64,000 nucleotides of DNA, taken from Lachnospiraceae bacterium (GTDB lineage Bacteria > Bacillota > Clostridia > Lachnospirales > Lachnospiraceae). The notes under the pieces were generated by a model. It was not told the origin of the DNA, ran no database searches, and saw only the letters and a list, made by a program, of their open reading frames with translations. The position numbers and the translations under genes were made by a program. Within the stretch, counting starts at the first letter, position 1. Each line of letters starts with the position of its first letter. Location of the stretch: positions 124,001-188,000 of the forward strand of contig CAJTIU010000002.1 in assembly GCA_910576335.1 (NCBI GenBank). The letters run 5' to 3'. Shown piece after piece: positions 51,090 through 61,392 of this stretch.

Positions 51090-52652
51090 TTATTTTTCTA
51101 ACATATAATTTCTGGTGGTAATTCCGCTTACGCGACCGCCTCCGCTTACGAGGATTGCCTTAAACAAAGTCTCCCCTTCAGGCATGTCAACCGGCCCGCT
51201 ATACTTTGTGGAGGCTGTGGTCGGATCTTCGCCATCCATCGTATAGTAAGCCTCGTATCCATCCGGCACCTTAATTTCAATCGGATGTGCGCTTTCATAC
51301 TGTCCGGTGGACGGGGATACTGCCGGGGCATCCTCCACAGGGAATTCGATCACATAGGTCTTTTCCACAGACATGCCCGGGATTCCCCGTTTGTCAAGAG
51401 CTACTGCCCGGATAACATTCTCTCCCTCTTCCAGCTGAATCGGACCGTCATAACTTTTTCCCGACTGCAGGGGATCGGTCTGATCCGTAGTATACTGGAT
51501 AGTGTTTTTTCCGGCTGAAAGTTCCAGCTGCTGCACATCATCATACACTTCCTCGTCATCCAGATTAAACTCCGGTACCGCGATAATATAGTCGGACAGC
51601 TTCTTCCTGATACTGTCCTGCGCCTCATCCAGAACTAGCGGAATCAATGTCTTTCTGTCATTATTGACACAGAATTCCATATAAGCTTCATAAATATCTG
51701 CATTGTCCGGCTGCTTTGCAATCGTATCATTAAATAAGTCTGCCGCATCATCCACTCTGTCCTGACGGATATATACCTGGGATAATCCCACATAAGCTTC
51801 TGATTTTTTATCATTTTTTCCGATTGCCTGGTTAAAAAAGGATTCTGCACTGCTATATTCCTGATTTTTAATCGCCTGATATCCTTTATTTACAATTCCG
51901 TCATAAGAATTCTGATAAAGAGTATAACAGCCCGCACCGATTGCCAGGACAAGAATCACAAGAACGATCGTAATATTCCGTCTTTTCTTTTTCAGGCTCT
52001 CTCTTTTCTTTTCCATCTGACGGCGGTACCGCTCGCGCTCAGACAGCTCTCTTCCAGCTGTATTCTGTCTTGTACCGTTATTTCTCATGTAACCTGTGTT
52101 TCTGCCAGTGCCCGTATTTCTCCTTGATGAAGAGTTCCTGCCAGCAGCTGTATTTCCTCTGGATCCCGGGGTCCTTCCAGTACCCGTATTCCCTCTGGCA
52201 CCCGGGATCCTCCCGGTACCCATATCTCTTCCGGAAGCTGAATTCCTGCCAGTACCTGTATTTCTTCCGGGAGCCGGGTTCCTGCCAGTACCTGTACTTC
52301 TTCCCGAACCCATACTTCTGCCGGAACCAGTGCTTCTTCCTGGAGCAGTTTGCCGTCTGGGATCCATACTTCTGCCTGGACCAGTATTTCTTCTGCCTGA
52401 GCCGGTGTTCCTTCGTGCAGCAGCATTCTGCGGATTTCCGGTACGTCTTACAGAGGTCCGGCCTCTGACATCGTCAGATAGATTATGATTCAGATAATCT
52501 GTATCCCCCTCATTATTCACGCCGACCTTAATCTGTGCAGTAAGCATATCATCAAGCGGATTATAATCAGGAACAATGAATACTTCTTCCCCACATCTTG
52601 TACAGTATAATTCGCCTTCTGGTATCTCATATCCGCAATACCTGCACCTCAT
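51090..52652 (-). CDS. Zinc-ribbon, RG-rich, TPR and chitobiase-like membrane protein
   Basis: 520 aa. N-terminal zinc ribbon (C3, C6, C17, C20). Residues about 68-200 are Arg/Gly/Thr/Asn/Ser repeats of the form GRxTGxGR. A basic stretch precedes one membrane segment (about 228-246, ITIVLVILVLAIGAGCYTLY), then TPR helices (about 255-360) and two beta domains of the chitobiase/hexosaminidase C-terminal type (about 385-515). The RG part should be cytoplasmic, the TPR and beta parts outside. Function unknown. AGGAGG before the ATG. Between folD and the alcohol dehydrogenase. Confidence 0.75.
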   Translation of the reverse strand: MRCRYCGYEIPEGELYCTRCGEEVFIVPDYNPLDDMLTAQIKVGVNNEGDTDYLNHNLSDDVRGRTSVRRTGNPQNAAARRNTGSGRRNTGPGRSMDPRRQTAPGRSTGSGRSMGSGRSTGTGRNPAPGRNTGTGRNSASGRDMGTGRIPGARGNTGTGRTPGSRGNTAAGRNSSSRRNTGTGRNTGYMRNNGTRQNTAGRELSERERYRRQMEKKRESLKKKRRNITIVLVILVLAIGAGCYTLYQNSYDGIVNKGYQAIKNQEYSSAESFFNQAIGKNDKKSEAYVGLSQVYIRQDRVDDAADLFNDTIAKQPDNADIYEAYMEFCVNNDRKTLIPLVLDEAQDSIRKKLSDYIIAVPEFNLDDEEVYDDVQQLELSAGKNTIQYTTDQTDPLQSGKSYDGPIQLEEGENVIRAVALDKRGIPGMSVEKTYVIEFPVEDAPAVSPSTGQYESAHPIEIKVPDGYEAYYTMDGEDPTTASTKYSGPVDMPEGETLFKAILVSGGGRVSGITTRNYMLEK

Positions 52653-52667
52653 ACTCTCACCAACCTC

Positions 52668-53504
52668 CTATTTAGCTGCTGCTATACAATTCTTCATCAG
52701 CATGGCAATGGTCATCGGTCCGACTCCTCCAGGAACCGGCGTGATAAAAGCTGTCTTCTCCTTTACATTGTCAAAATCAACATCACCGCACAGATGACCG
52801 TCCTCATTCCTGTGGATCCCGACATCAATGACTGTCGCTCCCTCTTTCACATAATCGGCTGTAATAAAACGCGGCCTGCCGATTGCCACAATCAGAATAT
52901 CTGCTCTCTGTGTAATTTCCTTCAGATCTGCTGTACGGGAGTGGGCAATTGTTACGGTTCCGTTCTCCTTCAAGAGGAGAAGCGCCATGGGCTTCCCGAC
53001 AATATTACTTCTTCCAACTACTACGCATTCCTTCCCCTGGATCTCAACCCCGCTGCGGCGAAGAAGCTCTATAATTCCTGCCGGGGTGCAGGAAAGAAAT
53101 CCTTTCTCTCCGATACAGAGTCTTCCTACGCTTTCTGGATGAAATCCATCCACGTCCTTATCCGGGGAAATGGTCTGTATGACCTTATCCTCGCTAATAT
53201 GTTCCGGAAGCGGGAGCTGCACAAGAATCCCATTTACTGAATCATCCTCATTCAGCCGCCGGACAAGTTCCAGAAGCTCATCCTCTGCCGTATCCTCCGG
53301 AAGTTCAAAAGATGCTGACCTTATCCCCACATATTCACATGCTTTCTTTTTATTTCTCACATATACACTGGAGGCAGGATCATTCCCAACCTGTACCACC
53401 GCGAGACACACTTGTATTCCTGCCTGTTTCAGACGTTCGGCCTCTTCCTTTACCTCTTCCTTAATCTGAGCTGCAATGCTTTTCCCATCTATTAACTGGA
53501 ACAT
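52668..53504 (-). CDS. folD: Methylene-THF dehydrogenase / methenyl-THF cyclohydrolase
   Basis: Bifunctional NADP-dependent enzyme interconverting 5,10-methylene-, methenyl- and 10-formyl-THF. 278 aa. Catalytic region [15 protein letters not shown] with the key Lys, [11 protein letters not shown], and the NADP site [20 protein letters not shown] 53504 with AAGGAG; the frame is open into fhs. Co-transcribed with fhs. Confidence 0.96.
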   Translation of the reverse strand: MFQLIDGKSIAAQIKEEVKEEAERLKQAGIQVCLAVVQVGNDPASSVYVRNKKKACEYVGIRSASFELPEDTAEDELLELVRRLNEDDSVNGILVQLPLPEHISEDKVIQTISPDKDVDGFHPESVGRLCIGEKGFLSCTPAGIIELLRRSGVEIQGKECVVVGRSNIVGKPMALLLLKENGTVTIAHSRTADLKEITQRADILIVAIGRPRFITADYVKEGATVIDVGIHRNEDGHLCGDVDFDNVKEKTAFITPVPGGVGPMTIAMLMKNCIAAAK

Positions 53505-53514
53505 ACTTCTCTCC

Positions 53515-55185
53515 TTAAAATAATCCTGTAATATTACCGTCCTCAGATACATCAATTCCGTTTGCCGCTGGAACCTTCGGAAGCCCCGGCATCGTCATGA
53601 TCGCACCAGTGATGGCGACAATAAAGCCGGCTCCTGCACTTACATACACTTCCCGGATCTTCACGTCAAAATCTGCCGGCCGTCCAAGCTTCGCCGCGTC
53701 GTCAGACAGGGAATACTGAGTCTTTGCCATGCAGACCGGAAGCTTCCCGAATCCCATCGCCTCAATCTTCGCAAGCTGCTTTTCTGCAGCCGGCTCATAG
53801 ATGACGCCTCTTGCCCCATAGATTTCTCTGGCAACTGTTTCAATCTTCTCCTTTAAGGAAAGTTCATCCTCATAGAGTGGATGGAAATGGCTCTCCTTCG
53901 TCTCCAGTGTCTCAAGAACCTTCTTTGCAAGAGCCGTTCCGCCCTCTCCGCCTTTAGCCCAGACTTCGGCAAGCGCGAACTCACAGCCCTTCTCCTCACA
54001 GAATTTGCGGATGAATTCATACTCTGCCTCTGTGTCGGATACAAAGGAATTCAATGCTACAATAACCGGCACATCATATTTCTGTATATTTTCAATATGC
54101 TTTTCAAGATTTACGATTCCCCGCTTAAGAGCCTCGACGTTCTCCTTTTCAAGCTCCCCGCGCGGTATGCCGCCATTATATTTCAAAGCCCGCACAGTTG
54201 CAACCAAAACGACTGCATCCGGAGCAAGCCCTGCTTTCCTGCACTTAATGTCAAAGAACTTTTCCGCTCCCAGATCTGCGCCGAAGCCCGCCTCCGTAAT
54301 GGTAATATCACTCATCTTAAGAGCCATTCTGGTAGCGCGTACACTATTGCAGCCATGGGCAATATTTGCAAAAGGACCGCCATGTACGATTGCCGGTGTA
54401 TGCTCTAATGTCTGAATAATATTCGGCTTGATGGCATCCTTAAGCAGTGCCGTCATGGCGCCGGTTGCCTGCAGATCATCTGCCGTAACAGGATCGCCGT
54501 TAAAATTATATGCCACAATGATTTTTCCAAGTCTGCGTTTTAGATCCTGAATATCATCAGCAAGGCAGAGAATCGCCATGATCTCAGAAGCAACCGTAAT
54601 TACAAAGTGATCCTCCCTCACCATGCCGTCCATCTTATTTCCCAGTCCGACAACAATGTTTCTCAGATTTCTGTCATTCATATCAAGGCAGCGTTTCCAT
54701 ACCACCTGCCTTGGATCAATCTGAAGCGCGTTTCCCTGCTGGATATGATTGTCAAGCAGAGCTGCCAGCAGATTGTTTGCCGAGGTAATGGCATGAAAAT
54801 CCCCGGTAAAGTGAAGGTTCAGATCCTCCATGGGTACTACCTGGGAATAGCCTCCGCCTGCTGCGCCTCCTTTAATTCCGAAGCATGGTCCAAGGGACGG
54901 CTCTCTGAGGGCAATGACTGCCTTCTGGCCCAGTTTTGCCATTGCCTGTCCAAGTCCCACTGTAATGGTTGTCTTACCTTCTCCCGCTGGTGTGGGATTA
55001 ATTGCTGTGACAAGCACAAGCTTTCCGTCCGGGTTGTCCTTGATGCCTTCCCAAAGCTCGTCAGACAGCTTTGCCTTGTACTTCCCGTAAAATTCCAGCT
55101 CTTCTTCCTTAATACCTAATTTCTCTGCTACATCCTTAATATGCAGCATACTTGCCTCCTGTGCAATCTGGATATCGGTCTTCAT
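53515..55185 (-). CDS. fhs: Formate-tetrahydrofolate ligase
   Basis: ATP-dependent activation of formate to 10-formyl-THF. 556 aa, full length. P-loop [19 protein letters not shown] (about 64-82), [23 protein letters not shown]. With folD and the 5-FCL it supplies one-carbon units for purines. Alone this does not show an acetogenic Wood-Ljungdahl pathway; no CO dehydrogenase is in view. Confidence 0.97.
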   Translation of the reverse strand: MKTDIQIAQEASMLHIKDVAEKLGIKEEELEFYGKYKAKLSDELWEGIKDNPDGKLVLVTAINPTPAGEGKTTITVGLGQAMAKLGQKAVIALREPSLGPCFGIKGGAAGGGYSQVVPMEDLNLHFTGDFHAITSANNLLAALLDNHIQQGNALQIDPRQVVWKRCLDMNDRNLRNIVVGLGNKMDGMVREDHFVITVASEIMAILCLADDIQDLKRRLGKIIVAYNFNGDPVTADDLQATGAMTALLKDAIKPNIIQTLEHTPAIVHGGPFANIAHGCNSVRATRMALKMSDITITEAGFGADLGAEKFFDIKCRKAGLAPDAVVLVATVRALKYNGGIPRGELEKENVEALKRGIVNLEKHIENIQKYDVPVIVALNSFVSDTEAEYEFIRKFCEEKGCEFALAEVWAKGGEGGTALAKKVLETLETKESHFHPLYEDELSLKEKIETVAREIYGARGVIYEPAAEKQLAKIEAMGFGKLPVCMAKTQYSLSDDAAKLGRPADFDVKIREVYVSAGAGFIVAITGAIMTMPGLPKVPAANGIDVSEDGNITGLF

Positions 55186-55240
55186 TTGTCCTTGAGATCT
55201 CCTTTCTTCGTTGCAGGATCTTAAGCCCCCTGCGTCATCT

Positions 55241-57673
55241 TCACTCGTTACCTGTTACATACTGCTCGAATTCCTCTGTGGTCATTAAAATCTTCCGGGG
55301 CTTTGTCCCCTCTTCTCCTCCGACTACCCCTGCCTCACAGAGCTGGTCCATAATTCTGGCTGCTCTGTTAAAGCCGATCTTAAATGCTCTCTGCAGCATC
55401 CCGATGGATGCCTTTTCCTTATCTATGATGAGGCGGCCTGCTTCTGCAAAGTACTGGTCGCGTTCATCCCCTTCTGCGGGTGCCATGCCTGATGCCCCTA
55501 TATTTGCCGAATTTACATGGGTGGTGATTTCTTCATCGTAAACTGCATCGCCGTTATTATGTATCAGGTAGTCCACAACATCCTGGACCTCTTTATCTGA
55601 TACAAAGGAGCCCTGGACTCTTGCCGGCTTCTGATAGCCCGCCGGATAAAAGAGCATGTCTCCCTTTCCAAGGAGCTTCTCCGCTCCGTTCATATCAATA
55701 ATCGTCCTGGAGTCCACGCCCGAGGATACGGAAAATGCAATCCTTGACGGCATGTTTGCCTTGATCAGACCAGTAATGACATTCACGGACGGCCGCTGTG
55801 TTGCAAGTACAAGGTGAATCCCTGCGGCCCTTGCAAGCTGGGCAAGACGGCAGATTGCCTCTTCCACTTCCCCGGAAGCCACCATCATCAGATCCGCCAG
55901 CTCATCTACAATAATGACAATCTGCGGCATGATTGCCGGCCGTTCGTCCTCAGGCACAGACATTTTTCTCACCTTGTCATTATAACCCTTCATGTCCCTT
56001 ACATTGTGCTGGGCAAATGCCTGGTATCTGCGGGTCATCTCGGCTACCCCCCAGTTGAGCGCTCCTGCCGCCTTCTTTGGATCTGTAACAACTGGAATCA
56101 TAAGATGCGGGATGCCGTTATACACACTCAACTCAACTACCTTGGGATCAATCATAATAAGCTTGACTTCCTCCGGCCTGGCCTTATAGAGAATACTCAT
56201 AACCAGTGTATTAATGCAGACTGATTTACCAGAACCTGTCGCGCCTGCAATCAGAACATGAGGCATTTTGGCAATATCTGTCACCACAGCCTTACCTCCG
56301 ATATCCTTTCCGGCAGCAAAAGAAAGCTTTGAAGTGCTGTTCTTAAATTCCTTCGATTCCAAAAGATCCCGGAGCATTACCGGAGAATTTTCTTTATTCG
56401 GAACCTCTATGCCTACAGCCGCCTTTCCCGGAATCGGAGCCTCGATCCGGATATCCGCTGCCGCAAGATTCAGTTTAATATCATCTGCAAGCCCCACAAT
56501 TTTACTTACCTTCACCCCCATCTCGGGCTGAAGCTCATATCGGGTAACCGACGGCCCGCAGCTGACATTCATCACTGTAACGTTCACCCCGAAATTCTTC
56601 AGCGTCTGCTGAAGCTTGATCGCTGTCTCTCTAAGAGCAGCATCCGACTCCCCGCCGGTCCTGCTTCCTCTCTTAAGAAGGGAGAGCGGCGGCAGATGAT
56701 ATTCTTTTTCCGGTTTCTCTGCTGCTTCTGCCACAGATGCAGCAACCTCCTTCATCTCATCCTCCACAGAAATCTGTGCGGCTTTGCCCCTTCTTTTGGA
56801 AGAACCAGATGCTTTTTCCGAAGGTTCTGCCAAAATCTCATTTTCTTTCGTCTCCTGGACGCCTCCAGGCGTCACAGTGTCGCCGCGGTTAATGACAAAC
56901 CGGGGTTCTGCCAGGGTGCTCCCCTCCTCTGTCTCTCTGGAAGATGGCCTTTTCCTTCCCTTCGCTGCAGATGGTGTTTCATCCTCCGGCACAAGCAGTT
57001 CCTTCATCTCCGGGGACTTTTTGGAAATCTCTGTATCAAAAGATACTCCTTCCACATGCCGGTCCGTCCGTTTCCGGGCGCTCCCCTTCGTCTCACCCCT
57101 TACTGCCTTTCTTGCAATCATCCTGGCAGATGACGCTTCATGCCTTTTGGCAGCATCTTCTTTTGCACGGCTGTATGCCCTGCTCCCCTGGCTCTTTACT
57201 CCCTTAAGCGCAGATTTTCCTGTAATCCCCACTAGACAGATAATCATGCAGATAATCACAACCACATAGGTGCCGACTGCACCAATTGCCGGAACCAGAA
57301 GCCCGGCCAGGAGACTCCCGATGATTCCTCCTTCTTCCTGAATCAGCTCAAAAAAGATGCAGAAAAGAATCATCAGTAAAAAGCCTGCCGCTGTCTTTGC
57401 ATATGCAGTAAAATTATCCTTATTCGCAGTCAGAAAAGCAACAGCCCCGAATAAGGCAAAGGGCACTGCATAAACCGTCCAGCCAAATATATCTGTCAGA
57501 AAGGCTGACAGAAAGACACCTGCCTTCCCGCCAAGCCCGAAATTACTGATTAGCAGAAGGATGCTGACGGCCAGCGCCGACCATATGACTATCTCATCGC
57601 CTAAAAAGCTGCTCTCAGACACATTTTTTTTCGTCTGCTTTGTACGTTTCTTCTTTTTTGCCTTTGAAGCCAT
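55241..57673 (-). CDS. FtsK/SpoIIIE-family DNA translocase
   Basis: 810 aa. Four hydrophobic segments (about 28-150), a long charged linker (about 165-320), then the motor: [15 protein letters not shown] (Walker A), [13 protein letters not shown] (Walker B), [19 protein letters not shown]. The C-terminal gamma winged helix ([22 protein letters not shown]) reads SRS/KOPS-like sequences. Moves chromosomes at septation and into forespores. Own promoter at 57718-57746. FtsK versus SpoIIIE cannot be separated by sequence alone; a sporulator usually has SpoIIIE. Confidence 0.93.
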   Translation of the reverse strand: MASKAKKKKRTKQTKKNVSESSFLGDEIVIWSALAVSILLLISNFGLGGKAGVFLSAFLTDIFGWTVYAVPFALFGAVAFLTANKDNFTAYAKTAAGFLLMILFCIFFELIQEEGGIIGSLLAGLLVPAIGAVGTYVVVIICMIICLVGITGKSALKGVKSQGSRAYSRAKEDAAKRHEASSARMIARKAVRGETKGSARKRTDRHVEGVSFDTEISKKSPEMKELLVPEDETPSAAKGRKRPSSRETEEGSTLAEPRFVINRGDTVTPGGVQETKENEILAEPSEKASGSSKRRGKAAQISVEDEMKEVAASVAEAAEKPEKEYHLPPLSLLKRGSRTGGESDAALRETAIKLQQTLKNFGVNVTVMNVSCGPSVTRYELQPEMGVKVSKIVGLADDIKLNLAAADIRIEAPIPGKAAVGIEVPNKENSPVMLRDLLESKEFKNSTSKLSFAAGKDIGGKAVVTDIAKMPHVLIAGATGSGKSVCINTLVMSILYKARPEEVKLIMIDPKVVELSVYNGIPHLMIPVVTDPKKAAGALNWGVAEMTRRYQAFAQHNVRDMKGYNDKVRKMSVPEDERPAIMPQIVIIVDELADLMMVASGEVEEAICRLAQLARAAGIHLVLATQRPSVNVITGLIKANMPSRIAFSVSSGVDSRTIIDMNGAEKLLGKGDMLFYPAGYQKPARVQGSFVSDKEVQDVVDYLIHNNGDAVYDEEITTHVNSANIGASGMAPAEGDERDQYFAEAGRLIIDKEKASIGMLQRAFKIGFNRAARIMDQLCEAGVVGGEEGTKPRKILMTTEEFEQYVTGNE

Positions 57674-57708
57674 ACGCTTCCCCCTTCTTCATGATATTGC
57701 CAAAACAC

Positions 57709-57719
57709 GCTTGTATCAT
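57709..57719. repeat. Half copy of the ATGATACAAGC repeat
   Basis: On the minus strand ATGATACAAGC overlaps the last bases of the ftsK -10 and its start site, so part of the repeat is transcribed. Confidence 0.45.
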
Positions 57720-57746
57720 TATATCATTTTAAAGGGACACTGTCAT
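57718..57746 (-). promoter_or_regulatory. Promoter of ftsK/spoIIIE
   Basis: On the minus strand ATGACA (57746-57741), 17 bp, TATAAT (57723-57718). The -35 overlaps the stop region of the ClpP-like gene. Confidence 0.7.
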
Positions 57747-58450
57747 TAATTAATTTCGCTCTTTTTTTCTTTGTATTCATCAATCATTTCGTGCAATTTA
57801 TGAAGAGCGTCGCTCATTCCGCCTACTTTATCAATTAATCCTTCTGATACTGCCTCCTGTCCTTCTAAAAGAGTACCCACATCCTTTACAAGCTCTGTCG
57901 GGTTGAGCATCAGCTCTTCTACCCGCTCTTTTTTCATTTTTGAGTGTCTGGCAAGGAATCCTGTAATGCGGTCCTGGGTACGCAGCATATTCTGCAGGCT
58001 CTGTCTTACCCCGATAAACATGCCGTTGGAGCGTACTGGATGTATGATCATGGTTCCTGTCGGCACAATAAAGGAATACTGGGCCGCTACCGCAAGGGGC
58101 CCCCCGATGGAATGGCTCCCGCCCAGTACAAGTGATACGGTGGGCTTGCTTAAGGATGCAATCATCTCCGCTATGGAAAGTCCTGCCTCTACATCTCCCC
58201 CCATGGTGTGAAGGAGGATTAATAGTCCTTCAATCTCTTCGCTGTCCTCCACCTCTGCAAGCATGGGAAGAAGATGCTCATATTTTGTTGCCTTTGTGTT
58301 TCCGGACACTGCCTCATGTCCTTCAATCTCCCCGATAACTGTAAGAAGCTTTATCTTATGATGCCGCTTATTCTCTTCCAGATACACGCTTCCGGTTTCT
58401 TTAATCTCATCCTTCTTTTCTGCTTCGCTCTGATTTTGTCCCTCTTTCAT
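57746..58450 (-). CDS. tepA: ClpP-like (TepA/YmfB-type) serine protease
   Basis: 234 aa, ClpP/crotonase fold. HTMGGDVEAGLSIAEMI is the oxyanion-hole strand, LGGSHSIGGPLAVAA holds the nucleophile Ser, and TGTMIIHPVRSNG the His. B. subtilis TepA, next to spoIIIE, acts on secretion-related or signal peptides. Long charged ends are typical. Its SD (GGAGG) is buried in a 14-bp hairpin at 58455-58489. Confidence 0.82.
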   Translation of the reverse strand: MKEGQNQSEAEKKDEIKETGSVYLEENKRHHKIKLLTVIGEIEGHEAVSGNTKATKYEHLLPMLAEVEDSEEIEGLLILLHTMGGDVEAGLSIAEMIASLSKPTVSLVLGGSHSIGGPLAVAAQYSFIVPTGTMIIHPVRSNGMFIGVRQSLQNMLRTQDRITGFLARHSKMKKERVEELMLNPTELVKDVGTLLEGQEAVSEGLIDKVGGMSDALHKLHEMIDEYKEKKSEIN

Positions 58451-58454
58451 ACAA

Positions 58455-58489
58455 AAACACCTCCATACTCCATTAGTATGGAAGTGTTT
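58455..58489 (-). promoter_or_regulatory. SD-sequestering hairpin / metY terminator before tepA
   Basis: Arms 58455-58468 and 58476-58489 (14 bp, one G-U). On the minus strand the 3' arm contains the tepA SD GGAGG and is followed by TTTTTG. So the stem could terminate metY transcripts, mask tepA translation, or both. Confidence 0.6.
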
Positions 58490-58497
58490 CCATATTT

Positions 58498-59778
58498 TTA
58501 TACTTGATCTAGAGCCTGTTGTAAATCTGCAATAATATCCTCACTGTTCTCAATACCAACACTGAATCTGATCAGATCCGGCTGCACGCCTGCTTCCTGA
58601 AGCTCCTGGTCATTCATCTGGCGGTGTGTATGGCTCGCGGGATGAAGCACACAGCTTCTTGCATCAGCCACATGTGTCACGATTGCAATCATCTTAAGGC
58701 TGTCCATCATGCGCACAGCCGCATCTCTTCCGCCCTTCAGGCCAAAGGTAATGACGCCGCAGGTTCCCCCTGGCATATATTTCCTGGCCAGCTCATAATA
58801 TCTGTCTCCCTCAAGGGACGGACAGTTTACCCACGCCACCTTTTCATGGTTCTTAAGGTATACGGCTGCTTTCAGCGCATTCTCACAGTGCCTTTCCATA
58901 CGAAGATGCAAGGTCTCCAGGCCAAGATTCAGAAGGAATGCATTCTGCGGGGACTGGATTGAGCCAAGATCTCTCATAAGCTGTGCGGTCGCCTTGGTTA
59001 TATATGCACCCTTCCCGAACTTTTCTGTATAAATGATCCCATGGTAGGTTTCATCCGGCATCGTAAGCCCTGGAAATTTTTCCGCGTGTGCCTCCCAGTC
59101 AAAATTGCCGCTGTCCACAATTGCCCCTCCTACACAGGTGGCATGTCCATCCATATACTTTGTAGTAGAATGGGTAACGATGTCTGCGCCCCACTCGAAG
59201 GGACGGCAGTTGATCGGCGTTGCAAAGGTATTATCCACGATAAATGGAACTCCATGGGCATGTGCTGCCTCTGCAAATTTTTCAAAATCCAACACAACCA
59301 GAGCCGGATTGGCGATCGTCTCCCCGAAAACTGCCTTTGTATTTTCACGGAATGCTCCGCGAAGCTCTTCCTCTGTACAATCCGGATCCACAAACGTTGC
59401 ATCTACACCCATCCTGCGGATTGTATGGGCATAAAGATTATACGTGCCTCCATAGAGCGCAGATGCACATATGATGTGATCCCCTGCCTGTACAATATTC
59501 ATAATCGCATAGAAATTTGCCGCCTGTCCGGACGAAGTCAGCATGGCTGCCGCACCGCCTTCCAGATCGCAGATCTTTGCAGCTACCGCGTCATTGGTTG
59601 GATTCTGAAGCCTTGTATAAAAATATCCGGCCTCTTCCAGGTCAAAGAGTCTCCCCATCTGTTCGCTGCTTGAATATTTAAAAGTTGTGCTCTGGTAGAT
59701 GGGAAGCACTCTAGCCTCCCCGTTTTCCGGCTTATATCCGGACTGGATACATTTCGTCTCAATCTTATAGCTGCTCAC
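58498..59778 (-). CDS. metY: O-acetylhomoserine sulfhydrylase
   Basis: PLP enzyme making homocysteine (or methionine) from O-acetylhomoserine and sulfide or thiols. 426 aa. Phosphate-binding YGGTYNLY, PLP Asp in VDNTFATPINCRPFEWGAD, and the Schiff-base Lys in HSTTKYMDGHATCVGG. GTG 59778 has GGAGG 7 nt upstream; an ATG 18 nt earlier lacks an SD. Cys/Met gamma-synthase relatives cannot be fully excluded. Downstream of the CFI-box gene. Confidence 0.9.
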   Translation of the reverse strand: MSSYKIETKCIQSGYKPENGEARVLPIYQSTTFKYSSSEQMGRLFDLEEAGYFYTRLQNPTNDAVAAKICDLEGGAAAMLTSSGQAANFYAIMNIVQAGDHIICASALYGGTYNLYAHTIRRMGVDATFVDPDCTEEELRGAFRENTKAVFGETIANPALVVLDFEKFAEAAHAHGVPFIVDNTFATPINCRPFEWGADIVTHSTTKYMDGHATCVGGAIVDSGNFDWEAHAEKFPGLTMPDETYHGIIYTEKFGKGAYITKATAQLMRDLGSIQSPQNAFLLNLGLETLHLRMERHCENALKAAVYLKNHEKVAWVNCPSLEGDRYYELARKYMPGGTCGVITFGLKGGRDAAVRMMDSLKMIAIVTHVADARSCVLHPASHTHRQMNDQELQEAGVQPDLIRFSVGIENSEDIIADLQQALDQV

Positions 59779-59792
59779 ACTGATTCCTCCTG

Positions 59793-60569
59793 TCATCTTT
59801 CATTTAAATTAAATAAATATTTTTTTTGAAGCCCCCGCACCATTTCGGTATAGAGGCGTCTGCAGTCTTCATATCTTTTCTGCTCAATGTACCGGATACA
59901 CGGAGACAGATAGTCCTCATAAAGACTCTGATAGACTGCCGGAGCATCCGGCTGCATGTTCAGGATCCAGACGAGAGAAGGAGCCGTATCATAATACTCC
60001 TCCACAAGGGCTCTTCCCTCTGCATCCCGCATCATATAGCTGTCTCTATATGCACGCAGGCTTGTAAGCTCATAACAGTCATCTTCTTTCTCCTGCCAGT
60101 CACACACCGCAGTCGTAATAAAGCACAGTCCTTTCTTAAACCCTCCGGCAATCTCCTCATAGGAAGACATACTCAGTGTCAGAGAGGTTACCTTTTTTTC
60201 GTTCCACAGCCCAACCATACGTTCTGCAAGCCTTCTGCAGTTTTCCTCCCTTGTATAAGTAAGGATCGGAATGACATAGACAGCCATATTCAGATTATAA
60301 TTGATTGCCGTGCGTTCCTTCTTTGCCTTTGGAATACACTGTATCTTCTCATATGCATACTCCGGCACAACGCCAGCAAGCTCTTCTGTCATCTGTTTCC
60401 TTTCCACATCATTCTTACTGCTTAAGAGCTCGCAGATACTGGAGATCACCCCTTTATATTTTTCAAATCCTTCCTCAAACAGCCCCTGATAAGTCTTTCG
60501 TTTGAAAGAAGAAACCTTAGGAAGCATCTCTTCAAACAGATCTGTTAATTCCTTCTTAATCTTCTCCAT
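59793..60569 (-). CDS. CFI-box protein of unknown function
   Basis: 258 aa. Mostly helical and charged. Near residue 149 it has CFITTAVC followed by DDCYELTSLRAYRDSYM (about 163-180), the CFI-box pattern (CFIxTAxx..LRxFRDxxL) recurring at the ends of varied Clostridial proteins. No membrane segment. AAGGG before the ATG; 12 bp after yebC and 15 bp before metY. Role unknown. Confidence 0.65.
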   Translation of the reverse strand: MEKIKKELTDLFEEMLPKVSSFKRKTYQGLFEEGFEKYKGVISSICELLSSKNDVERKQMTEELAGVVPEYAYEKIQCIPKAKKERTAINYNLNMAVYVIPILTYTREENCRRLAERMVGLWNEKKVTSLTLSMSSYEEIAGGFKKGLCFITTAVCDWQEKEDDCYELTSLRAYRDSYMMRDAEGRALVEEYYDTAPSLVWILNMQPDAPAVYQSLYEDYLSPCIRYIEQKRYEDCRRLYTEMVRGLQKKYLFNLNER

Positions 60570-60581
60570 GTTATATAACCC

Positions 60582-61313
60582 TTATTCATCCCAGTTATGA
60601 TATACGTTCTGCACATCATCATCGTCATCCAGCATATCCAGCGTCTTCTGGATGCCTGCAATATCCTTTTCATCTGTAAGCTCCACATAGGTCTGCGGAA
60701 TCATCGTTACCTCCGCAGCCGCCATGGGGATCTTCGCTTCTTCAAGAGCCTGACGGACTGCGCTGAAGTCCTCTGGATCCGTCAGAATCTCATAGCTGTC
60801 CTCTTCCTCCGAGAAATCCTCTGCCCCTGCATCAAGCGCCGTCATCATAAGCTCATCCGCATCACACTCATACTCTTCCTTGTCAATAACGATCTGCCCT
60901 TTTTTATCAAACATAAAGGACACACACCCAGGTGTGCCTACATTACCCTTGCCCTTTGTAAATGCATTCTTTACATTCGTAGCAGTCCGGTTCCGGTTAT
61001 CTGTGAGTGTCTCAACAATAATCGCCGTACCGTTTGGGCCGTACCCTTCATATGTAATATACTCATAGTTCGCAGCGTTGGCATCGCCGTCCGCTTTCTT
61101 AATGTTCCTGTCAATGGTATCATTCGGCATATTATTGGCCTTCGCCTTTGCGATGACATCTCTCAGCCTGCTGTTATTTGCCGGGTCTGCACTTCCGCCC
61201 TCTTTAACAGCAACAGCAAGCTCTTTTCCGATCTTTGTAAATATTTTTCCCTTTGCAGCATCATTTTTTTCTTTTTTATGCTTGATGTTGGCAAATTTTG
61301 AATGTCCTGACAT
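60582..61313 (-). CDS. yebC: YebC/PmpR-family protein
   Basis: 243 aa. [23 protein letters not shown] and [23 protein letters not shown] are the family N-terminus. The family was named for transcription regulation, and recent work links it to translation of difficult peptide stretches such as polyproline. Own promoter at 61364-61392. An acidic C-terminus. Confidence 0.94.
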   Translation of the reverse strand: MSGHSKFANIKHKKEKNDAAKGKIFTKIGKELAVAVKEGGSADPANNSRLRDVIAKAKANNMPNDTIDRNIKKADGDANAANYEYITYEGYGPNGTAIIVETLTDNRNRTATNVKNAFTKGKGNVGTPGCVSFMFDKKGQIVIDKEEYECDADELMMTALDAGAEDFSEEEDSYEILTDPEDFSAVRQALEEAKIPMAAAEVTMIPQTYVELTDEKDIAGIQKTLDMLDDDDDVQNVYHNWDE

Positions 61314-61363
61314 ATTTTTCTCTTCCTCTCTTCATCTTTCTTTGTAAACAAATCACATTTTTT

Positions 61364-61392
61364 ATTCTATCACGCTTTTTCCGGTTTTTCAA
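61364..61392 (-). promoter_or_regulatory. Promoter of yebC
   Basis: On the minus strand TTGAAA (61392-61387), 17 bp, TGA-TAGAAT (extended -10, 61369-61364). The -35 lies in the end of the CBS gene and the TGA is its stop codon. Confidence 0.7.

Noticed and set aside
52096-52440. Possible CRISPR-like short repeats
   Set aside because: The repeats are contiguous, imperfect and in coding phase, with no spacers of constant length.
52070-52488. Repetitive frames on the plus strand and an alternative minus-strand frame
   Set aside because: By-product of the GRxTGxGR repeats of the real gene at 51090-52652.
53515-55185. Wood-Ljungdahl gene cluster
   Set aside because: Only fhs and folD are present; no CO dehydrogenase or corrinoid protein genes in the window.
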